DNA of 64,000 nucleotides from CALNBC01 sp040768925 (GTDB lineage: Bacteria > Bacillota > Clostridia > Christensenellales > CALWSW01), in the NCBI GenBank assembly GCA_040768925.1, contig JAXGLZ010000002.1:682001-746000 (forward strand), in the 5' to 3' direction. The position numbers and the translations under genes were made by a program. How positions within the stretch are numbered: position 1 is the stretch's first letter; each line of letters starts with the position of its first letter. Under the pieces are notes generated by a model, which was not told where the DNA came from, searched no databases, and saw only the letters and a list, made by a program, of their open reading frames with translations. This document shows positions 16,013 through 25,690 of this stretch, in pieces.

Positions 16013-16374
16013 GGTTTTTTTATGCTGCATTATCATTGTTCCGCAAAAAGCTTGAAACCCCATCACGGGAACGATCAACTCCGGCATTCCACCGGCGGAT
16101 GCGGTGTTTTCGTTGGATAACGGCTGTTGTGATCAATGCAATGCTGAGCGCCCGATGGTCTTTGGCGGGCTTGTGCGATACGGCCCGCGCTTTTTTGCCG
16201 CCGGCCGTTTGACAGGACTGTGCAAACGCTTTGGCGGCGGTTCCGCAGCCGCCGGCGCGGTGATCAAAAAAGTGTAAAACTTCCCCTCGCATATCCCTCC
16301 TTGCGCGCCGCAAACTAAAATCGCCGCCCGTTTTATCATGCGGCCAAGAAAGCGGCAAGGGGGATTTTGGTTTC
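16013..16374. other. Intergenic region without a recognised gene
   Basis: Contains a GGCGGCGG / CCGCCG stem near 16232-16256 followed by AAAAAA, which may end the nrdR-pgeF transcript. No coding sequence or promoter was convincing. Confidence 0.5.
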
Positions 16375-16941
16375 ATGTATTCCGATTATGCCTTTTCGAT
16401 AGGGTACCTTCTGGCATTGTGCGCCCTTTGCGCGGTTTTTACCGGCGTTGCCTCGCCTTTTCTGCGCGCGCTTTCCATCCGGCCCTTTTCCGCCGGGCTG
16501 ACGCTTTTTTCCCTTGTGATCCTCGCCTCTCTGGACGGGCTTTTTGCGGCTCTTTTCATGCTGCTGCCCGCGCTGGCCCTGGCTTTTTCCATGCGCTGGG
16601 CCACCGGGTCCCTGATCGCCGTCCTTTCTTCGGTCTCCCTGGGCTGCATCGTTTTCGGCGTGATGAGCGTCTGCTCCACCCTGCCTTTTCCAGGCGTTTG
16701 CGGCGGCGCGGCCGCCGCCCTGCTTTCCCCCCTTCTGATTTACCGGCGGATCCGCCTGAGCGCAGCTTTTGGCTCCATCGCCTTCGCCGTTATGATCTCC
16801 TTCATCCTCGAAGGGGCCTTGGGCGTTGTGCTGCCCCTTTCCCAAAGCGCGTTTTTTGACGCCGCGGTCACCACGAGCATCCTCGCCCCGGCGGTCACCC
16901 TGCTTTGCGAGCGCGCGGGGCTGCGCCTGCGGGAGGTTTGA
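16375..16941 (+). CDS. Uncharacterised polytopic membrane protein
   Basis: A 188-residue, strongly hydrophobic protein with roughly five or six predicted membrane helices and few charged residues. I recognise no family. The overall pattern resembles small substrate-binding membrane components of transporters, but no motif supports that. The ATG follows AAGGGGG at a rather long spacing. Repeat copy B lies immediately downstream in the same sense. Confidence 0.65.
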   Translation: MYSDYAFSIGYLLALCALCAVFTGVASPFLRALSIRPFSAGLTLFSLVILASLDGLFAALFMLLPALALAFSMRWATGSLIAVLSSVSLGCIVFGVMSVCSTLPFPGVCGGAAAALLSPLLIYRRIRLSAAFGSIAFAVMISFILEGALGVVLPLSQSAFFDAAVTTSILAPAVTLLCERAGLRLREV

Positions 16942-16949
16942 GGCACGGG

Positions 16950-17195
16950 GCGGCGGCAAAGACCCGAGGGCCTTTGCAGGCGTAGATTCGCGCTAGCGCG
17001 CAGGAAGATTTCGGCATTAACGCCCGAAATAGCACGGCAAAACTGACGCCCCAGCCGTCGGCGCAGCCGACATCAGTCCTTGATGAAGGGCCGGAATCTA
17101 TGATTTCGGCCCCTGTCGTCAGTTTTGGGGGCTGCGGCCCCTGAAACCCCGGGGTTGGGTTTTATCGGCAATCTGGGGCGGCCGACGGGCCGCCC
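16950..17195 (+). repeat. Terminator-linked dispersed repeat, copy B
   Basis: The longest simple copy. In order: a GGGCCTTTGCAGGCG block, GCGCTAGCGCGC, a TTTCGGC/GCCCGAAA hairpin, GCACGGCAAAACTGACG, TCGGCGCAGCCGACATCA, CCTTGATGAA, GGCCGGAATC-N5-GATTTCGGCC, GTCGTCAGTTTTG, GGGGCTGCGGCCCCTGAAACCCC and GGCAATCTGGGG. It ends in the stem GGGCGGCC/GGCCGCCC at 17176-17195 with a weak T-run. It combines the modules of copy A with those of copies C and D. Confidence 0.85.
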
Positions 17196-17246
17196 GTTGT
17201 TAATACGCGCCCGAATTACAGCATATGCTCCTTTGGGGGTGATCTG

Positions 17247-18512
17247 TTGAGGGTGCTCGTCATTGGCGCGGGATACGTCGGCGTGACCGTCGCCACGGTG
17301 TTTTCCGAACGCGGCCACGAGGTGGTCCTTTGCGAGCGGGACGGCGAGAAGCTCGTCCGGCTCCGGCGGGGCGAACTGCCTTTTTTTGAGCCGGGATTGC
17401 AGGAAGCTTATTCCGCCGCCCAGTCCTTGGGTCTTTTTGCCGTCCAGCGGGTGGACCGCGCCCTCGGCGCCTGGGCGGACGCCGTGTTCGTCTGCATCGG
17501 GACCCCTTCCGGCGACGGCGGCGAGCTGGATACTTCCGGCCTGTTTGAGCTTTGCCGGTCGCTGCCGCCCATGCGGCGGGAATGCGTGCTGGCGATCAAA
17601 TCCACCGTCAACCCCGGAACCACCGATTCCCTTGCCGCGCTGCTCTATTCCAGGGGGTACCGCTGCTCCGTCGCCTTTGTTCCGGAATTTTTGGCCCAGG
17701 GAAGGGCGCTTATAGACGCGCGCTCGCCCAGCAGGGTGGTGCTGGGCGTCGAATCCGAACGGGCAAAAACGGTCCTCGCCCGGTTTTACGAGGGCTTCCC
17801 CATCCTTTCCATGCGCAGGAAGGAGGCGGAGCTGGTCAAACTCGCGGCGAACGGATACCTTGCCGTGCGCCTCGCGTATTTCGGCGAACTGGCCGCCCTT
17901 TGTTCCGCGCTGGACGTGGAGTACAGCGCCGTCGCCAGGGCGGTGGGCATGGATTCGCGGATCGGCGGGGCGTATATGGATACCGGCGCGGGCTTTGGCG
18001 GCTCCTGCCTGCCGAAGGATTCCGCCGCGCTTTTGAGCTGCTCCGGCCGGTTTTCCCTGCCCATGACCGTCGTTTCCGGCGCGCTGGCGGCAAACGAAAG
18101 GCACAAGCTGCTTCCCCTCATCACCCTGCACAGGTATTACCGCAGCGTGCGGGGGCTGACAGTCGCCGTCCTTGGCGCCTCCTTCAAGCCGGATACCGAC
18201 GACACGAGGAATTCCCCGGGGATGGAGCTTGTTTCCTCCCTCGTCGGGGAGGGCGCGAAGGTCCAGCTATTTGACGGCGCGGTCAAAACCACGGTCAAGG
18301 GCGCAACTTCCTGCAAGACCGCCAAAGAAGCCCTTGTGGGCGCAAACGCCGCCATCGTCATGACCGCTTGGAAGGAAGTAACGGAGCTTTCGCCCGCGGA
18401 TTTCATCACCGCCATGCGGGAGCCCCTCATCATCGACGGCCGGGCCTGCCTGGACGGCGCGGCCCTGAAAAAAGCCGGCGCGGCCTACGAGCGCATCGGC
18501 GGCCGGATGTGA
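17247..18512 (+). CDS. ugd: UDP-glucose 6-dehydrogenase
   Basis: A 421-residue NAD-dependent dehydrogenase of the UDP-glucose/GDP-mannose family. The N-terminal Rossmann loop is VLVIGAGYVGVTVATVFSER. The catalytic Cys lies in GFGGSCLPKDSAAL. KSTVNPGTTDSL and the C-terminal VLGASFKPDTDDTRNSPG are also diagnostic. It oxidises UDP-glucose to UDP-glucuronate for surface polysaccharides. The start is TTG, with GGGGGTGA about 8 bases upstream; no ATG fits the family N-terminus. No other polysaccharide genes are adjacent. Confidence 0.93.
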   Translation: MRVLVIGAGYVGVTVATVFSERGHEVVLCERDGEKLVRLRRGELPFFEPGLQEAYSAAQSLGLFAVQRVDRALGAWADAVFVCIGTPSGDGGELDTSGLFELCRSLPPMRRECVLAIKSTVNPGTTDSLAALLYSRGYRCSVAFVPEFLAQGRALIDARSPSRVVLGVESERAKTVLARFYEGFPILSMRRKEAELVKLAANGYLAVRLAYFGELAALCSALDVEYSAVARAVGMDSRIGGAYMDTGAGFGGSCLPKDSAALLSCSGRFSLPMTVVSGALAANERHKLLPLITLHRYYRSVRGLTVAVLGASFKPDTDDTRNSPGMELVSSLVGEGAKVQLFDGAVKTTVKGATSCKTAKEALVGANAAIVMTAWKEVTELSPADFITAMREPLIIDGRACLDGAALKKAGAAYERIGGRM

Positions 18513-18656
18513 AAAAGTGAATTTCAAACGCGGTACAAAGGCCCTTTGGGGCTTTTTTTTGATTGTCCGCCTTCCCCTTGTATTTGCCCGCCGGCCCGGC
18601 GCGTGTTATATTTGTTGCATGGGAGAAACAAAACACGGAAAGAAGGGGGCATCGCC

Positions 18657-19610
18657 TTGTTTTATACCGTAACCCTGAACCCCGCGCTGGATGTTTTCAT
18701 AGACGCGCCCGGTTTCCGGCCGGGGGCGGTCAACTTCGCCTCCGGATTTTACCGGGTTTCCGGCGGAAAGGGCCTGAACGTCGCCCGGGTCCTCAAAAGC
18801 CTGGGCGCGCCCTGCACGGCGTTGGGGATCGCCTGCGGCGGCGCTGGGGATTCGCTGCTTTTGGGGCTTTCGGAACTGGGCATCCCCGCCGATTTCGTGC
18901 GCGCCGGCGGCGAAACCAGAACGAACATCAAGATCACCGACCGGAATACGGGGATTACGACGGACGTCAACCAGCCCGGCCCGCAAATCCCCCAAAGCGC
19001 GCTGGACGAGCTGTTTTCCCGCCTTTTGGGGCGCGTTCGGGCCGGGGATACCGTCGCCCTTTGCGGCAGCCTTCCAAAAGGCGTTCCGGACGGAATTTAC
19101 GCTGAATGGACAAAAGAGCTGAAGACCCTGGGGGCGGCCGCCGCCCTGGACGCGTCGAAAAACGCGCTGCTTCAAGGGCTTTCCGCCCGACCCGGCATCA
19201 TCAAGCCCAACCTTGCCGAGCTTTGCGAATTGCTGGGCAGGGAGATCAAAACGGCGGAAGAGGCCCTTGCGCAATGCCAAAAAATCGCCGGTTCCGGCGT
19301 CGGGCTGGTCGCCCTTTCTTTGGGCGCTGACGGGGCGCTTTTTGTCCGCAGGGATGAAAGCGTCTTCGTTCCCGGGGTCCGGGTGGCGGTTCGCTCCACC
19401 ACCGGCGCGGGGGATTCGATGCTCGCCGCGTTGCTCTTCGCCCTTGACCGGGGGGACGGCCTAAAAGACGCGGGGGCCTTTGCCGTCGCCGTCAGCGCGG
19501 CCCGGGTTTCCACAGAGCCGGGAAAAACGCCGGAATTGGGAAGAATCGAAGAACTCCTTTCCGAAGTCAAGAACAAAATGGCCGAAGCGGACCCTGAAAG
19601 CGCTTTTTGA
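18657..19610 (+). CDS. fruK: PfkB-family sugar kinase, probable 1-phosphofructokinase
   Basis: A 317-residue ribokinase-fold kinase. The start FYTVTLNPALD and the motifs VSGGKGLNVARVLKSLG, IKPNLAEL and the anion-hole segment TTGAGDSMLAALL match FruK/LacC-type kinases. FruK phosphorylates fructose 1-phosphate. The TTG at 18657 with AGAAGGGGG upstream is preferred over an ORF start at 18546, which lies 37 codons upstream. No fructose PTS gene is adjacent, so tagatose-6-phosphate kinase is an alternative. Confidence 0.85.
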   Translation: MFYTVTLNPALDVFIDAPGFRPGAVNFASGFYRVSGGKGLNVARVLKSLGAPCTALGIACGGAGDSLLLGLSELGIPADFVRAGGETRTNIKITDRNTGITTDVNQPGPQIPQSALDELFSRLLGRVRAGDTVALCGSLPKGVPDGIYAEWTKELKTLGAAAALDASKNALLQGLSARPGIIKPNLAELCELLGREIKTAEEALAQCQKIAGSGVGLVALSLGADGALFVRRDESVFVPGVRVAVRSTTGAGDSMLAALLFALDRGDGLKDAGAFAVAVSAARVSTEPGKTPELGRIEELLSEVKNKMAEADPESAF

Positions 19611-19631
19611 CCGAATCGATCTGGAGGGTGC

Positions 19632-22600
19632 ATGCTTACTGTGATCACCGGCCGCTGCGGCTGCGGAAAAACCCAAAGGCTGCTTTCCCTTGCCGCGGGC
19701 CGCGCAAAGGCGGGCGAACGCGTTCTGCTGCTTTTGCCCGAACCGAATACCTATGACGGCGAGCTCGCGCTGATGGACGCTTTGGGCGGCCCCCTTTTTA
19801 ACTGCGAGGCGCTGGGAATGGACCGCCTCGCCAGGCGGGTGCTGGATTCCGCCGGCGGCGGGGCGCGGCTTTTCCTTTCCGCCGAAGGGCGGAGGATGGC
19901 GCTGCGCCGCATCCTCGACGAGAAAAAGGACCAGCTTGCGCTCTTTTCCGGCGTTTCGGCAAGGAGCGGCTTCACCGAACGCGCCGGCGAGCTGATCGAC
20001 CTTTTTAAAAACGCGGACATCCTGCCCTTTGATTTGAAAAACGCCGCCAGGGAACTGGGGGACGGGCTGCTTTCCGGCAAGCTGGGCGACCTTTCGGTGC
20101 TCTATTCCGGCCTGCTGGACTTTATGGCCGGAAAGTACATCGACCGGGCGGACGCCCTGCGCCTGCTCTGCGAAAAAATGGAAGGGTCCGAATACCTGCG
20201 CGGCCTGCACGTTTTTTTTGATTCGCCCCACGGATTTTTGTACGACAAGCGCACCTTTTCGATCCTCGGCGGCCTGATCCGAAACTGCGCCTCCGTCACC
20301 ATGACCCTGCGCCTGAGCGATCCGGGGGATGGGGACAGGGAGATCTTCGCCCTTGAGGAACGGGTGCTGGCGAAGCTTTCGGAGCTTTCCCCCTTTGACC
20401 GCGTTCACCTGCGCCGCGGCGAAAACGGCGGAACGCCCGCGGGGCTTTTCGCCCTTGAGCGCAGGCTTTTCGCCCCGGGCAACAGACCGGAACCGGATTG
20501 CTCCGGCATCTTCGTCTGCGCCGCGGCCACCCCTTTTGAGGAACGGGAAGCCGTTTGCGACCGCGTGATCAGCCTATTGAAAAGCGGCGCCAAGCCGGGG
20601 GATATTTATATCGTCACGGCGACGGAAAGCGCCGCCGCCCCCCTTCGGGCGGACATGGCCCGGCTGGGCCTGCCCCTTTTTATGGACGAGCGCCGCCCCC
20701 TTTCCCACCATCCCCTTGTGGAATTCATCCTTTCTTCCCTTTCCGCCTGTTTGCACAATTTCAGGCGGGAGGATGTGCTGCGCGTCGCCAAAAACGCCTT
20801 TTCCCCCGTTCCTTTTGACCAGGCCGAAGCGCTGGAGGATTATTCCACCCGGTTCGGCGTGTCCTTCGGCTCTTTTTTGCAGCCCTTTGAGCGGGGGGCA
20901 CAGGAGCGGCCCCGCCTGGCCGCGGCCGCGGAACAGGCGCGCTTTGCCCTTGTTCCCCAACTGCTTGCCCTCGCCCAATCGCTGAAATCCTGCGCGACTT
21001 CAACGGATTGCTGCCGCGCACTTTACGATTACCTGATCGCCGCAGGAATTCAGGGCAAGCTGGCCGAAACCGGGGAAAGGCTGACGGCCCTGGGCCGGGC
21101 GGAGGCGGAATCCATCAACGCCCAGGCCTATGACGCCGTGATCGACCTGCTGGACCAGATCGCGGAGCTGATGGACGGGGAGATGACCCCGAAAAGATTC
21201 CTTTTGGTTTTGGACGAGGGCTTCGCCGCCCGCACCATCGGCCTAATCCCCCCTGCGGCGGACGCGATCAGCTGCGGCGATTCCCAGACCGCTTCCGGCA
21301 GGGACATGCGCCATTTGATCGTCATGGGCGCTATGGACGGCACGCTGCCCAAAGCCGTCAAAGACGACGGGATGATCGACGACGGGGACATCGGCCTGCT
21401 CAAATCCGTGGGGATCGACGCTTTTTCCTCTTTGGACGGCCGGGCCGTCCACGAGCGGCACATCGCCTATGCCCTGCTTTCCCGCCCCGCCGAATCGCTC
21501 TTTTTGAGCTACGGCGAAACGGACGAATCCGGCGCCCCCGCTTCCCGCTCCGAAGCGGCGGACAGGCTGATCGCCCTGTTCCCGGACTGCTTTTTCCGGT
21601 ATTCCCCCAAACCCGCCGCCGAGCGCACGGACCCGGAACAGGGCTTTGCCGCCCTTTTGCGGGGCTTGCGGGTGTTTTTGGACAGCGGAACTGCCGAAAA
21701 CGGCCTCGGCCGGGTCTATGCCCATTACGCGCAGGACTCCGCGTATCGGGAACGGCTGCGTTCGGCGGCCGCGCGCATGTTCCGCTCTTTCGGCATGGCG
21801 CCGGAGGACGCAAAGGCCCTTTACGGCTCCTGGAAGGGCAGCACGGTGACCCGGCTGGAAGCCTTCAACCGCTGCCCCTTTGCGTACCTCGTCGATTACG
21901 GCCTGAGGCCGGACGCCAGAAAGGAATTCGACGAGGATTTTTCCGACGAGGGCTCCTATCTGCACGACGCGTTTTACCGCTTCTTCCAAAAAATCAGGGA
22001 ATCCGGCCTGCCCTTTGCCGGTCTTTCGGACGAACAGGCGCTGGCCCTGCTGGACGGGATCCTGAACGAGCTGGAAAAAACCCACAACAACGGCTGGCTT
22101 TTCGCCACGCCGGAAAACATGCACACCGCGACCCTCCTTCGCCGGGCGGCCCAAAGGAGCGTGCTGGCCATGCTGGCCCAGCTTCGCTGTGGGCGGTTCT
22201 TCCCGATTCTTGAGGAAGCGGAGCTGGGCAAAGACCTGCCCGCGATCAGAATCCGCATGCCGGACGGAGCCTTTGCCGAGCTCGCGGGCCGGATCGACAG
22301 GCTGGACCAATACCGGGGCAAAAACGCGGTCTACGTCCGCGTGATCGACTACAAAACCGGGGACAAAACCTTTTCCCGGGATGAACTTGAGGCGGGAATC
22401 CAGCTTCAGCTCCCCCTTTATCTTCGGGCGGCCGCAACCATCGGGCTGCCCGCGGGGATGTTCTATCTTCGGGTGGGGGACCCGGTGCTGGACGCCGCGG
22501 AGGAAAACGGCGGCCTGAAGCGCTATAAGCTTAAAGGCGTGCTGCTGGGGAACGAGGAGATCGCCCGGGCCATGGACGACCGCTCCGCCGGCTGGTCGGA

Positions 22601-22835
22601 CATCATCCCCGTGCAGTTCACCAAGAACGGGCTTTCGGAAAAAAGCGGCGCGCTGCTTTCCGCCGAAGAAATGGAGGATACCCTGAAGACGGCGGAGGAC
22701 GTGGCCGCCGCCACGATCGCGCGGATCCTTTCCGGCGAATGCGGCGCAAAGCCCTATGCCGCAAAGGGCGGCCTGGCCTGCGATTTTTGCGGTTATTCCT
22801 CGGTCTGCCGGTTCGAGCCCCGCCGCCGCCGGTAA
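19632..22835 (+). CDS. addB: ATP-dependent exonuclease subunit AddB
   Basis: A 1067-residue protein, near the usual AddB length. It starts with the Walker A-like ITGRCGCGKTQRL. The nuclease core near residue 900 has GRIDRLD and VIDYKTG. The iron-sulfur cysteines are the single Cys in FNRCPFAYLVDYG and the C-terminal CDFCGYSSVC. With AddA it forms the Firmicute equivalent of RecBCD for double-strand-break repair and Chi-dependent recombination. GGAGG precedes the ATG. addA usually follows addB directly; here a PucR-tail regulator gene follows. Confidence 0.95.
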   Translation: MLTVITGRCGCGKTQRLLSLAAGRAKAGERVLLLLPEPNTYDGELALMDALGGPLFNCEALGMDRLARRVLDSAGGGARLFLSAEGRRMALRRILDEKKDQLALFSGVSARSGFTERAGELIDLFKNADILPFDLKNAARELGDGLLSGKLGDLSVLYSGLLDFMAGKYIDRADALRLLCEKMEGSEYLRGLHVFFDSPHGFLYDKRTFSILGGLIRNCASVTMTLRLSDPGDGDREIFALEERVLAKLSELSPFDRVHLRRGENGGTPAGLFALERRLFAPGNRPEPDCSGIFVCAAATPFEEREAVCDRVISLLKSGAKPGDIYIVTATESAAAPLRADMARLGLPLFMDERRPLSHHPLVEFILSSLSACLHNFRREDVLRVAKNAFSPVPFDQAEALEDYSTRFGVSFGSFLQPFERGAQERPRLAAAAEQARFALVPQLLALAQSLKSCATSTDCCRALYDYLIAAGIQGKLAETGERLTALGRAEAESINAQAYDAVIDLLDQIAELMDGEMTPKRFLLVLDEGFAARTIGLIPPAADAISCGDSQTASGRDMRHLIVMGAMDGTLPKAVKDDGMIDDGDIGLLKSVGIDAFSSLDGRAVHERHIAYALLSRPAESLFLSYGETDESGAPASRSEAADRLIALFPDCFFRYSPKPAAERTDPEQGFAALLRGLRVFLDSGTAENGLGRVYAHYAQDSAYRERLRSAAARMFRSFGMAPEDAKALYGSWKGSTVTRLEAFNRCPFAYLVDYGLRPDARKEFDEDFSDEGSYLHDAFYRFFQKIRESGLPFAGLSDEQALALLDGILNELEKTHNNGWLFATPENMHTATLLRRAAQRSVLAMLAQLRCGRFFPILEEAELGKDLPAIRIRMPDGAFAELAGRIDRLDQYRGKNAVYVRVIDYKTGDKTFSRDELEAGIQLQLPLYLRAAATIGLPAGMFYLRVGDPVLDAAEENGGLKRYKLKGVLLGNEEIARAMDDRSAGWSDIIPVQFTKNGLSEKSGALLSAEEMEDTLKTAEDVAAATIARILSGECGAKPYAAKGGLACDFCGYSSVCRFEPRRRR

Positions 22836-22946
22836 AAGTCCCGGTTTGAGCGTTTTGGCTGAATTCCCGCCCGCTTTTCATTTGATTTTTGCCGTGTTAT
22901 CATAAGTATAGCTATGCTTAAACGCAAACCGACTGCCGGAGGAAGA

Positions 22947-23999
22947 ATGAAAAAACCGGATTCCTGCCTTGAGCGCCTTCTTTCCGCCTTTTACGCGGCA
23001 GACGACCGCAACGCTTTTTTGAATGAGGCCGGAGAAATCCTAAAAACCCGGCTGTTTTTTCTGAACCCGGGGGAGGCGCCAAACCCCCTTTCGTCCGCTT
23101 CGGCCGCCCCCGGCCCGCCGTATTCCGCGGGGTCTTTCGGCGCGGCGCTTCCCAGCATAGACGTTCTGGAGGACGGCATTTATGCCTGCACCATTCTGGC
23201 GGAAGCCGCCCCTGGCAAAGAAACGGCGCAAGCCCTGGAAACCGCCGCTTCTTTGATCCGCCTCGGGATCGGGCTTTACGGCTGGTTCGGCGAAACCCGC
23301 TCGGCCCACCCGGATCTTTTCCTCGAGCGCGCCCCCGGCCTTGGCAAGGGGATTTACTGCCTGTATTTCCCCGCGGATATGTCCCTTTGCGAAGGGGCGA
23401 GGAACTGCGAGCGGCTGTTTCGCGCCGCCGGCGCCCTGCACTGCTTCCGGGAGCGGCGGGGCTTCGCCCTTGTCCTTCAGCGGGGGGAGAAAGAGCGCCC
23501 GGCGCTTTTTTTGGCCCTTGAGAAGGCGCTTTTGGAAACCGGGCTGAAGTGCGGCGTCGCCGGGCCTTTCGCCTCTTCCAGCCTGGCCGGGGGCGGCATG
23601 GAAAAAGCCAGGGAGGCCGCGCTTTATGCCAAGGATCAAAGCGGCTCCCCCCTGCGCTTTGTTTCGGACCTGCGCTGGAGCCTTTTTTGCGCGGAGGCGG
23701 AAAAAAGCGTGCAAAAAGAGGGCTTCGAGATCGGGGATTTCCTTCAGCATGCCCTGAAGCGCGTCCTCGCCTGCGACGCTGAAAACGGCACCCGGTATTA
23801 CGACAGCATGTTCCAATACCTGCTTTGCGGCAAAAGCCTGAAGCTCGCCGCCCAAAAGCTGGGGATCCACAGAAACACCCTGGATTACCGGATCGGCAGG
23901 ATGGGCGAGCTTTTCGGCATCGATTTCGGCGACAGGCACACCTGCTTTGAGCTGCTGTTTTCCTGCCGGCTCATCGAAGAAACGGGGTGCCGCCCATGA
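22947..23999 (+). CDS. PucR/CdaR-type regulator with C-terminal HTH (first of a pair)
   Basis: A 350-residue protein. Its C-terminus (residues 295-345) carries the PucR-type helix-turn-helix, KSLKLAAQKLGIHRNTLDYR. The middle region resembles the GGDEF-like fold found in CdaR/PucR regulators, and the N-terminus is a probable sensor domain without recognised motif. The ATG at 22947 has GGAGGAAG; the earlier in-frame ATG at 22914 has none. It is followed by a paralogue with a four-base ATGA overlap. The ligand and target genes are unknown. Confidence 0.75.
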   Translation: MKKPDSCLERLLSAFYAADDRNAFLNEAGEILKTRLFFLNPGEAPNPLSSASAAPGPPYSAGSFGAALPSIDVLEDGIYACTILAEAAPGKETAQALETAASLIRLGIGLYGWFGETRSAHPDLFLERAPGLGKGIYCLYFPADMSLCEGARNCERLFRAAGALHCFRERRGFALVLQRGEKERPALFLALEKALLETGLKCGVAGPFASSSLAGGGMEKAREAALYAKDQSGSPLRFVSDLRWSLFCAEAEKSVQKEGFEIGDFLQHALKRVLACDAENGTRYYDSMFQYLLCGKSLKLAAQKLGIHRNTLDYRIGRMGELFGIDFGDRHTCFELLFSCRLIEETGCRP

Positions 24000-25003
24000 A
24001 CGCGCTCTACAGGCTGATCCTCGAAAACGCGCCCCTTTCCCGGCTGGTGGGGGAGCTTTCCGCCCTGCTGGGGGTTTGTGCGCAAATCATCGATCCTTTT
24101 GGCAATATCATCGCCGGCGCGGGCGAGCTTGGGGAAGGCCCCGTCCGCTCTTTTCCCCTTGAATGGAACGGCGCTTTTCCCGCAATTTTGCGCCTGGGCG
24201 GCGAAGGCGGCGATTTGCCGGAGGTGGTGCTCCGCGCCCTGGCCGCCGGGGTTCACAGCCAGACCGGCCGGGAGCACGCCCTGGAGGCGCGCCTTTTTAC
24301 CGCCCTCAGAAACGGGGGCGAAAACGGCACACAACCGCCCTTCCCAAAAGACGGCTTTGGCGGGGATTATCTTCTTTTTTACGCGGACGTCAACGAGCTG
24401 GAGGAAGACTCCTGGCCGAAGCTCTTTGCCGCGCTGACCGCCGTCCATCCCGCGGGCGTCTCCGCCGCGGCTTTTTACGGCGGCGCGGCGGCGGTGATCT
24501 TTCGGCTGAGCGCCTGCCCAAAGGCCGATCTTGAGGATTCCCTGAACGCCGTTCTGCGGGAATTCGGCGTTTTCGGCGCCCTTTCCCAGCCTTTTGACGG
24601 ATACCGCATTCCCAAACAGCTGGAATTGACAAAGCTCACCATCCAGGCCGGCAGCCGGCTGTATCCCAAGCAGCGGCTTTATCGCTTCGAGGCCCTGGCA
24701 TCCTTTGTTTTTTTCCTGGTGGCGCAAAGAAACCTGCGCCTTGCCAATTACCACAACGAGGACGTGCTTCAGATCATCCACCACGATTACGAAAAGGGCA
24801 CGGACCTTTCCAGAAGCCTGTATGTCTACCTCTTTTATTTTATGGACCTGAAGTCCGCCGCGAAAGAGGTGCAGGTCCACCGGAACACCCTGGATTACCA
24901 GATCAAAAAGATCGGCCAGCTCCTCGGCCGGCTTCCGGATACCGAGAAGCGCTTCGAAATGATGTGCACCTACGGCATGCTCGCGATGGAACAGCCCGAA
25001 TAA
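23996..25003 (+). CDS. PucR/CdaR-type regulator with C-terminal HTH (second of a pair)
   Basis: A 335-residue paralogue of the preceding protein with the same C-terminal HTH (KSAAKEVQVHRNTLDYQIKK). The N-terminus differs and is predicted to be a sensor domain. The ATG overlaps the stop of the first gene by four bases, so the two are probably made in step and may form a heteromer. A terminator follows at 25024. The ligand and regulated genes are unknown. Confidence 0.75.
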   Translation: MNALYRLILENAPLSRLVGELSALLGVCAQIIDPFGNIIAGAGELGEGPVRSFPLEWNGAFPAILRLGGEGGDLPEVVLRALAAGVHSQTGREHALEARLFTALRNGGENGTQPPFPKDGFGGDYLLFYADVNELEEDSWPKLFAALTAVHPAGVSAAAFYGGAAAVIFRLSACPKADLEDSLNAVLREFGVFGALSQPFDGYRIPKQLELTKLTIQAGSRLYPKQRLYRFEALASFVFFLVAQRNLRLANYHNEDVLQIIHHDYEKGTDLSRSLYVYLFYFMDLKSAAKEVQVHRNTLDYQIKKIGQLLGRLPDTEKRFEMMCTYGMLAMEQPE

Positions 25004-25023
25004 CCATCCACGATGAACAGATT

Positions 25024-25056
25024 GCAAAGCCCAACTCACGGGCTTTGTAATTTTTT
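25024..25056 (+). terminator. Terminator after the regulator pair
   Basis: GCAAAGCCC / GGGCTTTGT hairpin with a 7-base loop, followed by AATTTTTT. Confidence 0.85.
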
Positions 25057-25116
25057 ATAAGGTCTTTAGCGGGAGTTGCATCGTCAATAGCAGGTTTATA
25101 GGCATCATTTTGGGGA

Positions 25117-25145
25117 TTGCGCGGGAATTTTCAACGTGCTATAAT
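25117..25145 (+). promoter_or_regulatory. Promoter of the tat operon
   Basis: TTGCGC, 17 bases and a perfect TATAAT, 48 bases before the first tat gene. Confidence 0.7.
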
Positions 25146-25192
25146 CTGATCACCGGAATGGTTTTATAAAAAATTACAAAAGGGGCGGGCGC

Positions 25193-25642
25193 ATGTTTGA
25201 CAAAATTGGTACTGGCGAATTCATCCTCATACTGATCATTGCCCTGTTCGTCATCGGGCCGAACAAGCTGCCCGGCGTGGCGAAATCCCTGGGGAAGGTT
25301 GTCGGCTCCGCCCGCAAGTATCTCAAGGATGTTACCGAGGAAGTCAAGGATGAAATGAAGGACGTCACCGGGGATCTTGCTGAACTCAAAGACGGCCTGA
25401 AGGACGCCGAAAAATCCCTGAAGGATTCGCTGGCCGACGACCCGGACCCAAAAACCAAGGCCCTGGCCGCCGGAAGCGAAGCGGGGGCGGCGGCAGCCGA
25501 AGCGTCCGCGTCCGAAGAAGCCCCCGGAGCTTTCAAAAGCCCGGAAAATCCCGCGAATTCCGAGCCCAATGCCGAAGCTCCTTCCGCAGCGGAAGAAGCC
25601 CCGGCAGGCGATACCCCCGCGGAAGCGGTTTCCGCGATCTGA
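25193..25642 (+). CDS. TatA/TatB-like twin-arginine translocase subunit
   Basis: A 149-residue protein. One N-terminal membrane helix (EFILILIIALFVIGPNKLP) is followed by the short amphipathic helix VAKSLGKVVGSARK, then a long acidic, Ala/Pro/Glu-rich tail. The layout is that of TatA/TatB; the longer tail favours a TatB-like role beside the short TatA encoded next. AAAGGGG precedes the ATG. First gene of tatA/B-tatA-tatC. Confidence 0.85.
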   Translation: MFDKIGTGEFILILIIALFVIGPNKLPGVAKSLGKVVGSARKYLKDVTEEVKDEMKDVTGDLAELKDGLKDAEKSLKDSLADDPDPKTKALAAGSEAGAAAAEASASEEAPGAFKSPENPANSEPNAEAPSAAEEAPAGDTPAEAVSAI

Positions 25643-25690
25643 CGGATCAACGGATTCCATTACAACACATCCAATCAGGAGGAACACACT

